A stretch of DNA of 64,000 nt from Euptelea pleiosperma (Eukaryota; Streptophyta; Magnoliopsida; Ranunculales; Eupteleaceae), in assembly GCA_035048495.1 (NCBI GenBank), contig CM068541.1, positions 18,809,883 to 18,873,882 of the forward strand. The letters are read 5' to 3'. The position numbers were made by a program, and so were the translations under genes. The notes beneath the pieces are model-generated. The model saw only the letters and a list, made by a program, of their open reading frames with translations. It did no database searches and had not been told where the DNA came from. Shown piece after piece: positions 44,800-58,800 of the stretch; within the stretch, counting starts at the first letter, position 1, and each line of letters opens with the position of its first letter.

Positions 44800-46590
44800 G
44801 ATTTTGTAAGGAATATTTTCATGTTCTAATTTGCTTAATTCCGCTTGACATAAAAACATACTTGCAACCGTTTCCTACGAGTACTAGTGTAGCATTGAGA
44901 GGCCGTGGTGCACACATCTCATTGACCCCGAGAAGACTGAAAGACGGAGACTCAAAAGATTGATGAATGAGTCATCTGAGACACTGCAAAGAAACAGACG
45001 GTTGACAACTGAGTGATCTAAAGAATTGTTATTCATCAGTTAAAGATCGTGCACACTCGCATAGGACATCAAGTAGCCTAGTAGCCTTAGGATTAAGGGG
45101 GCGTTTGGCAACACAAAAATAAGTAACTTATTGACTTTTATAAGCCAAAAAGTTAAAAAGTTAGTTTGGATGTGTTTTATATTTTAACTTTTGAAAAGTT
45201 AAAAATTAACTTAAAATTGAAGCTAAAATTTTTAGCTTTTGACTTCCAAGAGAAATAACTTCTCAAAAATTAGAATCCCTCCCAACATTTGAATTTCTAT
45301 GACTTTTTTGGTCGTAAAAAATCAACTTATAACTTCTACTACAAGTAGAAGTGCTTTTACTTCTCGTTTCCAAACGCCCCCTAAGTGAGTTATCTAAAAA
45401 CTACTGGCTAAACTTTGTCACAGGACTAAACTTAGGTTCATGCCAAAATTGTCTAAGTAAATTAGAACCTATGGGGAAGTCCAATCGATTGGTGGAGCTT
45501 TCGGGACAGAACGTTTGGAGAGCCCAATAGATTGGTAATCAAACCAATAGATTGGACTAACGAAGGGAAAAACCCATTCGGGCAAGGCCAATCGATTGGA
45601 CCTGAAAGCCCAATCGATTGGACAGGAAAGGAAATGTTCCATGTACGATCTGATTTCTATGGTCCCACGAACCCCATCACTAGTTCGACTTAGGGTCTTC
45701 ACTCAACTATAAATTAAGCCTTACTTGACTTTATTTAACACACAAATACATAGACAAATAACTATAGAGTTATATTGCTAAAGCTTTCAAGCTTTCTAGA
45801 GCCATTAGAGAGTGTCCCTTATGAAGAAGAAAAACATAGGTATTTCAATCCAACCTTTGTAGTTTTTCTCTTCACTCGATCATAGCTTCCTAGATTGATC
45901 TTTTACCTCTGCCTAGATTTTCCACTAACTAGATATCCAATCTAGTAAGCTGGAGTGTACCACACGCGACTCAACACTATTTGAGCGATGTAGGGTTCAG
46001 GGTGTATTGAATCCGACGTAGGGTTCAAGGTGTACTATTTGAGCGACGTAGGGTTCAGGATGTACCATCGGTGAGACCAGTGAGTGTAAAATAAGATCGG
46101 GGTGTACTGATCGAATGTAGGTTTGGAGCGGCAAATATTTCATGACTGGGAGGGCGCTCGTGTGACTCAACGTATAGAGCCAAAGGACGTGGACGCACCA
46201 GCAGTTGGCCTTGGCTAAGGTTGTAAGCTATATGGAAATGGTGTTGCGTAAATAACTTCTATGCACTTATAACTTTCCAGTTAGTGATACTTTCCGTCTG
46301 GACGTGGTCCCGTGATTTTCCTTGGCTAAGGTTTCCACATAAAAATTGCATGTGTTATGGATGTTTGATTGTTTATATTCCGCACTATTGTTATATTAGA
46401 TTAAGCGACCTAGAAACAATATATCATGGAGATATATTTGATCTTAGTCAATTGAGATAATCATCTATTATTCAATCAACATATTGTTAGGATTGTTGTA
46501 TGCGATTAGATTAGCCCTACTAGACAAGTAATCTTATTAGTTTAATAGTTCAAACAGAGAAATTTTAAATACCTAATCACCCTCCTTCAG
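44800..46590 (+). mobile_element. 5' LTR of a copia element (SIRE/Tork-like)
   Basis: Ends near AATACCTAATCACCCTCCTT (46570-46590), the counterpart of the CACCCC block near the ends of solo LTRs 1 and 2, directly before gag coding sequence. It contains a cluster of CCAATCGATTGG-type palindromes (45480-45622) and repeats of CGACGTAGGGTTCA (45985-46062). A PIF/Harbinger MITE is inserted at 45097. The left boundary is not resolved. Confidence 0.55.
45097..45381. mobile_element. PIF/Harbinger-like MITE, TSD TAA
   Basis: Ends GGGGGCGTTTGG and CCAAACGCCCCC are perfect 12-bp inverted repeats, flanked by TAA (45094-45096 and 45382-45384). It is 285 bp. The inner parts (TAAAAGTTAACTT-like, CTTCTACTACAAGTAGAAG) are also self-complementary. 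Confidence 0.9.
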
Positions 46591-46599
46591 GGATCCGGA

Positions 46600-48831
46600 T
46601 ATAGGAGAACAGGCTGTATGAGGAAACACATACAGACCTCTACTATTTGACGGGTGAGGAGTATGCTGATTAGAAAGCAAAAATGCGAGCTTTCCTCAAG
46701 TCAATAGATGAGAGAGTTTGGATGACTGTAGTGGGTAGTTGGTCACCTCCTACTACAACCATAGATGAGAAAGAAATCTCCTAACCAAAAACGCAATGGA
46801 CAAAGGAAGACAACGAAGAATGTTGTCTAAATAGTAAAGGGTTAAACGCGATCTTTAACGCGGTAGATAGGAATGAGTTTCGAAGGATCTCTACATGTAC
46901 ATTGGCTAAAGAAGTGTGGAATATTCTGAAAACAACCTACAAATGTACGTCGGCAGTAAAAAATTTAAAACTGCAAATGCTGACTACAAGATTCAAATCT
47001 ATAAGAATAAATGAGAATGAGACTTTCACCGAGTTCTATGCCAAACTCAATGATATCGTTAACTTTGCTCACAACTTGGGTGAGAGTATTCCTGAACCAA
47101 AAGTGGTCAGAAAAGTGATCCTTGCCTAAAAGAGTTCAAGTAAAGGTAACAGCAATCGAGGAGAGCAAAAATGTTGACTCCCTTAAGATAGATGAATTGG
47201 TTGGGTCTCTGCAAACCTTTGAGATGAACATGAGACAACCAAAGAAATGAAAGGGCATAGCCCTTAGAGCTTCAAAAGCTCAAGATCTAGAGTCTGATAC
47301 TAACTCTGAAATAGAAATGGTCTTATTTGTTAAAAAGTTCAGAAAAAATTTTCACCATATGAATGAAAAACTTTAGCATAACAAATTTTCTGATAAATCT
47401 AAGGAACATTTAAAACCTCATGAAAGAATTAGCAAAAATGACAAACCCACCAGGGGTAGTCAACCCAATGAACCCCAATGTTTCAAATGCTAAGAATTTG
47501 GTCACTTTGCTAACGTTTGCCCTAACAAGGAAGAATACAAGGGCAAAGTTAAGGCTTTTAATGCCTCATGAGATGTAGAGTCAGAAAAAGATTCTGATGA
47601 CTCTAGTGATAATGAAGAAGCTAGAGAACTTTACAGCATAAATTGCCACAATGGTTATAGCCCCACTAGATCTCAAGAAGATGAGACCAAAAATGATAAT
47701 GTGGAGAGTTCTGAAGACTCTTATATAATGGGGATTCTGACGACTCAGCAGCTGGCTTAAAAGAGTTGTACGAAGAGTCAATAAAATTCATCAAAGCCAA
47801 TAAGATTTTAATTGAAGAGTCAAAATACTGGACTCTGAAAAAAAAAGGGCTTTGCAACTAGACACCGAAGAATTAATAGTGCTAGTTGGCCAACTTGAGC
47901 AAGAGAATAAGTCTCTTAAATAAAGAAACGAGTCCCTGGAATGTGAATTCCAAACTTGTACATCAGACAAGGTATCCCTTGAGAAAGAAATTCTAAATTT
48001 GAAAAGGGATATGTCTTGTTTCTCGTCAAGCATTGTCAAGCTTAATAAAATACTTCAAGTGGGGAAGTACTATGGTGATAAGAGTAGCTTGGGATACAAA
48101 TCAAACCAAGACTTTGTATCAACCTCCAAGACTCAGTTTGTAAAAGCTAGAGTCACTCACACTCCCAAAGTTGACCAAATAAAAATTGCCAAAAACAATC
48201 GCTTCTATGCGTATTGTAAAGGTATGGGTCACTTTATCCAGGACTATTTCAAACTGAAAAAAGAAAACCCGATGACCCCTAAGATGAATAATCCAATTGG
48301 GAAGAAGGTTAACTTGACTCAGAAAATGAGAATGTCTTCAGAAAGAAAATCATGTCTCTTAAAATGAATAATTCCATTAGGAATATGAATAATTTGACTA
48401 AGATGATAAACAACCTACAAAAGAGGTCAAAGGCATTGAGTAGGGAAATTGAATCCCTTGAAAAGTTAAAAAGTCCTCAGAGTTGTATAACTCAAAAGAG
48501 GAAAGAACTCAAGAGAATAGTTCCACCCACAACGATCAAATCTACTTGGGTAAGGAAGGATTCCTTGAGGTGCAATGCCAACACCACTGGCAAGAAGAAA
48601 TTTAAGGGTAGCATCATGCTACTGGACAGTGGATACTCTAGGCATGTTACCGGGGACATGAAAATGTTCACTTCATTCGAAGTTCTCCCCGGAAATGATA
48701 CAATGATCTATGCTGATGGCAGCTTTGGTCATATCACAAGAAAGGGATCCATTTCTACTAATGGAATCTCTACTCTAGACAAAGTACTGTATATTGAGAG
48801 AATTGATGGAAACTTCCTCAGCATTAGTTAA
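46600..48831 (+). mobile_element. Copia gag and protease region, decayed
   Basis: 46902-47129 reads MAKEVWNILKTTYKC and FTEFYAKLNDIVNFAHNLG, the gag (UBN2-type) domain. Near 47485, CFKC, a stop, then EFGHFANVCPN is a zinc knuckle with a broken codon. 47999-48367 continues gag with the LNKILQVGKYYGDKSSLGY and FYAYCKGMGHFIQDYF blocks, a second knuckle lacking its normal cysteine spacing. 48600-48831 reads LLDSGYSRHVTGDM, the aspartic protease DSG.S.H.TG motif. Several stops and frameshifts. It makes retrotransposon capsid and protease when intact; here it is dead. Confidence 0.85.
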
Positions 48832-48849
48832 ATCTGTGACCAAAAAAAT

Positions 48850-50660
48850 ATAGTTCAATTTATTGAGTACGGTTGCGACATTTTTTATGAGTTCAGATGA
48901 ACCATCATGAAATGTGATAGAACTTAAAGACAAAGTAAATGCCATGTTAAATAGTTGAAGATTAACTTTGAACTTATAAAAGAAATAAGTCATCATTCCT
49001 AATTATTATATACTAAAAAAATACCGTTCAAGAAAACATATAAAACATCTTATGAACTTTGAAAAGGCAAGAAGTCTTCTTACTAATACATTAAAATGTT
49101 GGGGGTGTTTTGCCAAGGTGGCAATACTAAGTCCTAAGAGAACAAAATTAAAACCTAAAATTGTAGATTATGCATTTATAAGGCATGTTATGAACAATAG
49201 TGCCTAGAAGTTTCTAGTAATCAAATCTGAAGTCAATGGTGTGATGAAAACATCATTATAGAGTTTATAGATGTTGAAATCTTTGAATACAACTTTCTAT
49301 TTAAAACTAACTCACAAGTTAGAATAATAACAAGAACTCTAAATAAAACTTATAACGACCATCATGAAACTGAAGAAGATATATAACTTAGAAAGAGTAA
49401 AAAAGGCTAGAATAACTACAAGCTTTGGAGTTAGTTGATCTTCCTCATAAAAGTAAACCAATAGGTTAAATGGATATTGAAAAAAAAAAACTTAAAATAG
49501 ATGGAACTATTGAAAATACATAAATTGGTTGGTAACTAAAGGTTATAAACAGAAAGAAGGATTAGACTTCTTTGACACGTATTTTTCTATGATAGGACAA
49601 CATTTATTAAAGTAGTCATAACTATAACCATCTACAACCTAAAAATACATCAAATTGATGTAAAAACAACCTTCTTAAATGAAAAATTATAATAAGAAAT
49701 TTACACGGACCAACTAAAAATTAAGTTTTGTAGTTGAGGCCTATACATAGAGTTTGTAGGTTAATTAAATCCGCATATGAATTAAAACAAGTACAAAATC
49801 AGTAGCATGAAAAATTTGATCATGTGATGATCTCTTATATATTTAAAATAAATGAATCTGATAAATGTGCATCTATAAAGAGTAATGGGGACACCTATGT
49901 GATAGTCTATTTATATGTGGACGACATGTTAATAATTAGTACAAACATTAATATAATAATTCAACTAAGAAAATATTAATCAAGAAATTTTACATGAAAG
50001 TTTAATGTACATAATAAATTGTACTAAACTTGACATAGCTTATGTTATAAGTAAGCTGAGTAGATACACCAGAAATATAGAACATGATCACTTGAAAGCT
50101 CTTATTAAGGTGTTGTGATACTTCAAATATACTTTAGAGTATAGTTTACATTATTTGAGATATCCTATTGTACTTAAAAGGATATAGTGATGCGAACTGA
50201 ATTTTGAGGAATCCAAATCCACAAGTGGATATGTTTACTTTAGGAGGTGCTGCGTTTTAATGAAAATCCACCAAACAAACATGTACAGTCCGATCCACCA
50301 TGAAATTAGAATTTATAACTTTAAAAAAAATTGAAGAAGAAGTCAAATGGCTGAGAAACTTCTTGGTAGATATTCCACTATGGCCTAAGTAAGTATTTGT
50401 TATTACTATTCATTGTTATAGCCAACTTGCAATAACAAAGGTCAAAAACAGCTTATACAATGGCAAATCTAGACATTCATTGAAAGCACAACTTTGTGAA
50501 ATTACTATTTTCTAATGGAATAATGAGTTCGTAGATCCTTTGACGAAGGACTTACTAGAGAGATGGTTCATAAGGCATCGAGGATACGAGCTTAAAGCCT
50601 ATAAGAGAGTAAAACACCCTAATGAAAATCTAACCTATGTGACTGAAGATCCTAAGATCT
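48850..50660 (+). mobile_element. Copia reverse transcriptase / RNase H remnants
   Basis: Heavily mutated. Recognisable pieces, in order: KPIG..DIEKKKLKIDGTIE (about 49450), HQIDVKT-like text (49655), LYVDDMLIIST (49909-49941; the catalytic YVDD motif), DIAYVISKLSRYTRNIEHDH (about 50032), and DPLTKDLLERWF near 50535. The stretch between YVDD and DIAY is shortened by a deletion. The integrase is not recognisable. Many in-frame stops. Confidence 0.8.
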
Positions 50661-51147
50661 AGGTTTAATGGGAAAACTAATTATGATGATAAGTTAGAAG
50701 CACTATGTTAGAGATTATCTCCTTCCATCCCTCTGGTGTAAGTAATGCTACCTGCTAAATTAAACAGTTGAACATCAACTCTTAATAAGTCTATAGCTTG
50801 GTTATCAAGTTGGATGCAACAAACATCCTTAATAAATTCACATATGTGAGTGTGAAAGTGGAGTCACTTTCTATGAAAATTTAGACTGATTCTCTAGAGC
50901 ACTCGTGAATATTGGGAATAAGCTCATGGCCTAAAAAACCAACCAGTTAGAACTCTACCGTAGACCAGAAATGTGTGTGCAGTCTCTTGTCTCGGTATAC
51001 ATTATAAAGTTGGACAATTCAGTCACCAAGTTCATTGAACAACTAATAAACCCGATAGAAGTACATCGAGTAAAGATTTAAGTCGAAAAGACACCTATAC
51101 CATGCACGAAAATTCTAATTTTAACTTCAGTTTTTAATTTTCATTCA

Positions 51148-51960
51148 TGCGGGGGATTGTTATTCATAAAGTATAAATAGTAACTTACCTTTGAAGCTAA
51201 AAGCTTTTGAACCCAAGTCCTTTTAAGTATTTTAAAGAGATTTTTTTTCTCAACTTTTCGAAAAACAACTATGAAATTTTGAATAAAATTTCTTGGAGGG
51301 AAAGCTAGCGAGGTTTCTCTCTCCCTACTTTTACAAAACTTTTTAGTCCCACATTATTTGGGAAACTAAATGTTTAGAGCTCTTATATGACAGGGTTATA
51401 ATTATAGGGTGAAGCCCTTGTGCTTTCCAATTTTGTGCCTATTGAGCACAACCATGCACCACATTATTCACATGTGCAAGTGCCGAGTTAAGTTGGGTTG
51501 GGTCATGGGCCGTGCATTGTGGATTGTGGGCTATTGTAAGCCCATCCTATCTTTTTGGGCTAAAAACCTTTGATTCTATCATTTTTATTATTTAGAAACA
51601 TTCCTAATAAATTTTATTAAAATCTATAACCGTTGGTGTTCACTCCTTCAAAGCAACCTATTTACTATTTTACCATTTAACCCTTTATGAGATTTTTGGG
51701 CCAAACTACCCTTTTTCTTCTATTTCTATAAAACGAGAGGTTTGAGTGGTTTTTAAGAACACATACGAAGAACAAAAACTACTCTTTTCCTTGCTATCCA
51801 AAAACACTTCTACTCTCTTTTTATTGTGTTATCATCTTTCTAATTTTCTTGACGGTAATACCATTCTAGGTTCGTAAGTGTTGGAGGTCTTGGAATGCTG
51901 CCTATCTCTAGTCGATTGTTAAATCCCAGGGGCAAATGACCGAACTACTGTCAACAACAC
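51148..51960 (+). mobile_element. Polypurine tract and 3' LTR of a copia element
   Basis: GCGGGGGATTGTTATTC at 51149-51164: a polypurine tract followed by an LTR-like TG start at 51158. It follows the RNase H remnants at the expected distance. The LTR extends to roughly 51960 (right end not fixed). It does not resemble the 44800-46590 LTR, so the gag half and the RT half may come from two elements or a recombinant. Confidence 0.55.
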
Positions 51961-52832
51961 TGCGAAAATGCAGCAGCGAAATCCTTCTTATAATAGCACT
52001 TTGAATGCTTGACAAGTCTATTTTTCATCTGTTTATAGATTCATTAATTCTTAATCTGTGATTGTATGCATTGCAGGGATTTACTTTTCTACATATCAGG
52101 TACAATACTTATTTCTTAATTAATATATATGGCATGTTTATTCCAATCATTTTCCTGATTTCTCTATTAATTGTTACTGTAACAAGAACTCCTGCTCTAA
52201 CAAAAACAATATTGAAATATCGTATGCACACAGATGGGCCACCCAAGTCATTATTGTTATAAGCTTACTTTTAATGTTCTCAATAATAACATTACAGTAA
52301 GTCCAAAGTTGCAAATTTCCTTCTCATTGACAAATTTTATTCCCAGTTGGGAAGTTTATCTGTGGGGTTCTCCTGCGTTTGTATTTATTGGGGTTCTCCC
52401 TTTTCTTAATATACTTCTTATAAAAAAAATGCAATTTTTTTGTTTTTGTTTTTGTAATCTAATTTGCAAATTTCCTTGATGCATGTGTGAGGAGAATGTT
52501 TATAAAAGCCTCATGTTGAGGAAGTTATTAAGATCAAGTCATAGTGTATGTGGGTAATAACAGGCTTTGTTTCTATTGAACTTGACTGCAACTATACACA
52601 CAAGGAAATCGGACAAGAAATGGATGTTTGGCTCACCTAAGAGATTATTAGCAATAGATATCAGCTTAGATTTCCAAAGTTGTAATTCCAAATTCCAAGG
52701 CTTTTATACTGATGATAATAAGGAAATTGATGTTTACTTTATATGGCACGGCTTATTTTAACAATGAGATTCGGTCAGATAGATATAAGATATACATTTT
52801 GCTATTTATACACATTTTCAGAATTTAGTAAA
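51961..52832. other. Spacer and probable 3' flank of callose synthase
   Basis: AT-rich. Short plus-strand frames (52062-52479) are unsupported. The minus-strand callose synthase 3' UTR should occupy part of 52500-52832; no poly(A) site is assigned. Confidence 0.4.
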
Positions 52833-55800
52833 CTACTTATCCTTCTTTCTTCCTGGAAGAATTCGTTGAATTTGCAACCGCCTACTGAATGCCTCGTTGA
52901 AAAGAAAACGAGTCTGGGAGGCTGATATGATCGGGATCCATGCCAATGCAGCTATCGGTGCAAAAAGCACAACACCCATTCCGTAGTCGTAAGCTTGAGC
53001 AAGGACATGGACAAAGTACCACAATCCAGAATCCTCTATCTTGGGCCTCACAGCTTGTGCTATCTGAACAAAAACCAAATATTTATCAGAGGGTAGCATC
53101 GAATACATTATGCTCTATTTCCTTAATCGCAGCTTACCGAAATCAAGCCCCAGCCGGTGGGTAAAAAGGCCAAACAGCACACAATTAAGTCCATCAGGGA
53201 TAAGTCACAGATGACAGAAAGAGTAATTATTATAGATAGCACGCCCAAGAACAGAAGCGCCTTAAGAAGCCTGAACAGAAGGTGATAGTTGGTACTGAGC
53301 CGTTGTCGTCCCTCATTCATTGCCTGTATAGCATGCGTAAGTCATGTTACTGACTAAATTGAGATATTAACTGTTGGAGCAATAAGTATAAGCACACTGG
53401 TTATTCCAACAAACTATGATCTATAGTCTTGAGTATAATAGATTGGTGACTGCTTGTACGAATAATATCATTACATGTAGTGCACATGCATGGGTTGGGA
53501 GTCTTGGGACCCACCATTTGATGGTTCCTAACTAGAGTATCACTTAGGCAAAAAGGCTTACTGCCTAGACAATTACAAGTATAATCTATGGACCATTTAT
53601 CTCATCTCTTCTCCAACAGTCCAAATAATGCAACAAATTGGATGATTATGATTATTTCGTCAGGTTCACTTTTGACCTAGAAGATCTTCAAGATAGGACC
53701 CATTGAATAGAGTTGTCCCTAAATGTGATTAGTCATCATTCTTCTATAATACTGGACAATATATTTATCCTTCCAACAAGTCATTGGGAGGTGCCTATTA
53801 CTTGTACCAACTCATCTGTCAAAATCCACAAAGGCTCATGATATCTTTCGAGATTTTCCAGAAATGACGAAAACCAAGAATCTCTTTGGAGTCATTTTGG
53901 TTTAAAAGTTCATGCAAGGACTTCTGTTTTTGTTAGGTTTCCTGATAAACATAAGAAAAGAAAAAATAATATAGAATCTCCTAAGAACTTCCCCGGACGA
54001 ATTTGCGTCTGTGTTAGTTTCTAAGAAAAAAAGGATTTCTTTCTGTTTGTATGCACCATTTCATGCATAACTAAACGTCTTCAAATGGTACTATTCTATG
54101 CAGGTAAGTGAAGTACGTCATAGAAATCTTTTCCAACAGAGGGAGCAAGGATGGAATGTTACCTTAACTAAAGAGAAGATGAGAAGAATCACAAGCCAGG
54201 AGAGCACATAAACCAGAAAATTTTTGTTGTCTCGCGATATGTCAAGGTGATAAACCATTCCATACTGGTAAATAAAAAATCGCAGAGAAAGAAGTATTTC
54301 AAGTATCCTAGCACTCAACCCTGAATGTCGAAGGTGTGCCTGCTCATCATTCCACCAAGATTCCCAGCTCTTATCCTGTTGCACTCCTATTCCACCCTGA
54401 TTCTTAATCCACTTATTCCAGTCTATCCAGTCATCCATGATCTTCCCCCAGTTGAATCCGGAAGGATTAAACAGAAATGGTGCAAACAGCCAGGTTATCA
54501 ACATGAACCATATGGAATATGTGATTAACACATATGTCACGCTGCTCTGATAAGACCGCCTAAACAAATTATAAACAATTAACAGGAGCAGAAGTTCAAA
54601 TCCTTTAACAAAGTGGCTGCGTGAATATAATCTATAATTCTCAGTGAAGCTTGCATGAAAAACCACAACTTTACGGCCAGTCGGTCTGTACTTGGCACCC
54701 CCATGAAGAATTGTTCGACCATAATAATGGGATTTTGTTCCAAGGGAGAAAGTGAAGAAAACAGCAGCCAGCTGCAACTGCATGAGGATAAAGTCTTTTA
54801 AAGCTGTAAGGAATCCTCTCTCCAGTCCAATCTCCATCACCATAGGTAAGCCTGTTAAGAGTCCAAGCTGGATGAATGACTGGGAGGCAAGAGCTGTTTC
54901 CAATGATTCTATGTTCTGCATTCTAGACTCAAGGAGGAATGCTTTTTCCAATCCACTAAGAACCAAGTATAGCTGCCCGTAGAGGAAAACGTAAATTCCA
55001 ATTACTGATAGCTGCAGAGTTTTGGTAACAAAAAAAAAGATTGGTAAACCATATTAAACAGTTCAGAAAATACCTTGCATGCATCAAAGAAAGCAAACTA
55101 GAGAAGATCAAGAACAGTAGCAAAAGAAAATATTACTGCTGAGAGATAATGGGATATCTGCTAATTCTTCGCAGTCTCAATGCCAGCAAGTCCTAGCTGA
55201 TGTTGTATACATTTCAGTAGTTCCATCGTGATTATCAAAGCCTAATCCCAACTATTTTGGGTTGGCTTCAAAAATTCTGTCCCTTAATTAATTCAACAGG
55301 GTCTCTCTGATTTTTTTTTCAGAGATCCCGCAACATAAAACTGCCAGGCACCATATTTTTCCCCAAACTACAAGTGACATATGAGATATCTTTACCATTA
55401 TAAAGGCAACCATCGGGGTGCCAAGTTGTTCACAATTTGACACTATTGTTCCAAAAATACTGTTAAATTATATTTATCCTACGGTATATGGACAATCAAA
55501 TTTTGAAAAGAAAAAAAGAGTGTTGTAAAAAATAACAGATTTAACGAACTCAAACCCTACAATTCACTCCCCCTCACTAACTGCTCCCCACGACCATCCT
55601 CCTCTCAGTATGAGAAAAGCAAGGTTAAAAGGTATCAAGAGGGTGTTTGGTTACTGCCGGAAGTTTATTCTGAAGACTTCTAATGGCCACTCAATTCTGA
55701 TTTTTTCTGGAATTCTTTTCCACCCCCGTCAAGCACATAGGTCTTCTTAAGTTTAAAAAAGATAATAATCCTGAATACGACGAGCAAGTCAATTAAAAAG

Positions 55801-58800
55801 CTATTTTGTCCAGGTGGGATTCTATTTGTAAATATTTTTTTTAAAGAGCCAAACACCCCCTAAGTGCAATAGGCAAGGGTAGAATCAATTTCAGTGCACT
55901 TTATCTTCAAATAACATTACTTTTAAGAGGGAGCTTTACAAGAGTTGATAGATACCAGGGTATTGCAGTAAAATCCAACAGTAGTGAAGTAACAGGATAG
56001 CATCCGGAAAAAATCGAACTGACGTCCCAGGCGATATATGTCACGGCTTAAAGTTTGTTCACTGTTCCCGTTGGCCACTTTGGCTTCAAACTTGGAAATC
56101 TGGTTTAGACCTACATCCCTACCTTTGCCAACTTGCATGTACTCATGGTATGTAACATATCCCCGCCGTAATATGGAATTAAATCCTACATGAATTCAAA
56201 TGATCTGTCATCGTGAATCAAATTAAGACTACATGGTTACAAACTAGAAAATGAAGATACTAATTGTTACCAGCAAAAACATCCTCGCTCAAGTTAATAG
56301 TTTTTGATGCTTTGCTTATGCCACCTCTTGTTAAGTGAAATACCCTATCAAATAAATCTGGATGGCCGTAGTGAAATCGCACCCTGGAAATCAAAATAAT
56401 GATGCCATGACAACACAAAATAAACTTTAGCACACCCATGCAGTTAAGGAATATCACACAAAAGTTTCAATGTAATATGTGGTAGGAATGAACAAGACAA
56501 CAAGGTAGTACAACAACCACAAGATAACGTGTGTGACCTTTATACGAGTGATACTATCTTATTAAGCAAAATATATGTAGAAGATAAAAGTTACTATAGG
56601 ACATCGTCTAATCAATTATCGAACTTTTGCTTGAAAACACAATGCATATCTTACCTGAGAGGATTTGCTAAAAGCCTTTGACCAATGGTGACAAAACTAG
56701 TCTCTTGATAAGACATGAACCATGCCAAAGATGAAACACTGCAATTAGGGAGTCAACCATGTAAGCATTGTGGAATACAAGTTTCAAGTACAAATTATTA
56801 ATTTCTTCTAAAAGAATGTGGTAATTATAATTAGACATGATGTATATGTATTATATGAACAGTTCATACTTTTTGTCGTATTGTTAGTGGAATATCAATC
56901 ATTTCATTTATGCTTTCATATCGTGTTTATATAGGTTTCACACATACATTCTATATAGGTTTTTTACTCTAATAGATTTCAAGCTTTAAGTTTGACATAA
57001 ATTTCATACTATCTTATTCATTCTCAATAACTACCATAGCATTAAGCCTGGATCAAGACCATTAAAACGATTGGAAGTCATTACATGTGATGCATGGCAT
57101 AGTATTAAAACTAACCGAATTTTGGTGAATTTTCGTCAATTTTAGACCTGGTGAAGTGAAGTTACCTACAATATTTCAACAAATTTTATTGTTCAGGACC
57201 GAAACTTTAAAGTGGATAAGTGTGTTCAAGGACAATTCTATCGCATTTTTTTGACATTTCTTTGCTTTTGGGAGGTTACTAGGTGAAAAACAACCAATTC
57301 ATTATGGGTTTTCTAGTTAGAAACAACTTGTAGTTGAGGGGTTGAAATCAAAAAGATCAAATGCTCAAGTAGCATATTTTAAAGTTGTTCTTCTATCAAA
57401 ACCATTGTTCATCATAATTTCACGATTGTTTCATAAGCAACATTAGTATTATAAATGCATAAATGCATTAAATCTCCAAACTTCTCTAAGTCATAAATCT
57501 TTACAAAACTTCTCAATGTCAAATTAAACTTCCTCAATTTAATTCAGAATTTTAACTGAACTAATTTTTGGGCGAAGTCGAAGTTTAGATCTTGATGTAT
57601 GGGAAACAAAACCTCTAATATACAACAATAAGAATGGTAATCCTTCACCACTATCAAATCCATGGTTTCTTAGAGGGAAAACCCAAGTGAAATCTCATGC
57701 AAGGGTTTTTCACAAACATCCAAAAGTTCTCGCAAGAAGCAAAAAAGCTAAAAGGCAACTTTTCATTCACTAATTTGAAAACCCAAGAAGCTGATTAAGG
57801 GCTAAGAAACCAAACTCAGGCGTCCATTGAAAGTAACCTAATTCTAACTTTAAAAATGGAAAAGTACCCCCAAATCATATCACTTGATTTATAGTCAGCT
57901 AATGTTGTTTTAATGCCTAATCAATGGAATCTTGTCATGCTTAGAGGTGGCTATTGTAGAGGCTCTACACCCCTCAAAACCTTAGAGAGGTCTCCTCTAA
58001 GGCTGTCGGCTCCCTCAAAACCCTACAGAAGTCTCCTGACTCTCCTCTAGGGTTGCCGCACCCCCTAATATAGGGTTCTAGGGCTGATGGCCCCCTAAAC
58101 CCCCTTTGGATGTTGTTCTACAGTAGGTAGGAGACCTATAAGGCCCTTCGGGCTCCGTTCATGTTGATTCAAGTTCTTGTTTGCAGTAACAGCCATGTCA
58201 AGGCTATAACAACCCACAATCCATGAGTTTGGGTGTTTCAATGAAGAAATTGAACATTTAGGTTAAGGTATGTGCTGTTTGCCTTTCTTTTCCGGGTAAT
58301 TACCTTGTGATCTAGAATCTCTGGGAGTAGAAATACCGAAGTTATGTCGGAAGTAACTTCAAGATAGTCGTCTACTACTATAGACACTGAATTTGGATTA
58401 TCAAATGTCAGAGATGAGAACCCAAACCTTCATTATCATAATGGTGAAACTTGATGGTACGAATTATTTTGATGGGCTCAGTCTGCAAAGTTGGCCATTC
58501 ATGGAAGAAGAAAGGTTGGTTATCTAAATGGGAAACTAACACAACCAAGTATGACAGATCCCAAGTATGATCAACGAGATGCTGAAAATTCCTTGGTTAT
58601 GTCATGGGTATTGCATTCGATGCAGCCTCAGATTAGTAGAGAGTTCTTATTTCAGAAGACTGCACAACAAATCTAGGAGTCAGTAGCCCAGACATATTCT
58701 CAGGCTCAGAACAATGCTAGAGTTTACTAATTGGAACAAAATATCTCTTATTTAAAACAGGGGGAGAAGACATTAATAGCCTTGGTTCTCTTTTGGCTAG

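Noticed and set aside
54325..54982. Plus-strand open frames opposite the largest callose synthase exon
   Set aside because: They are shadows of the minus-strand coding exon, which carries the conserved family sequence.
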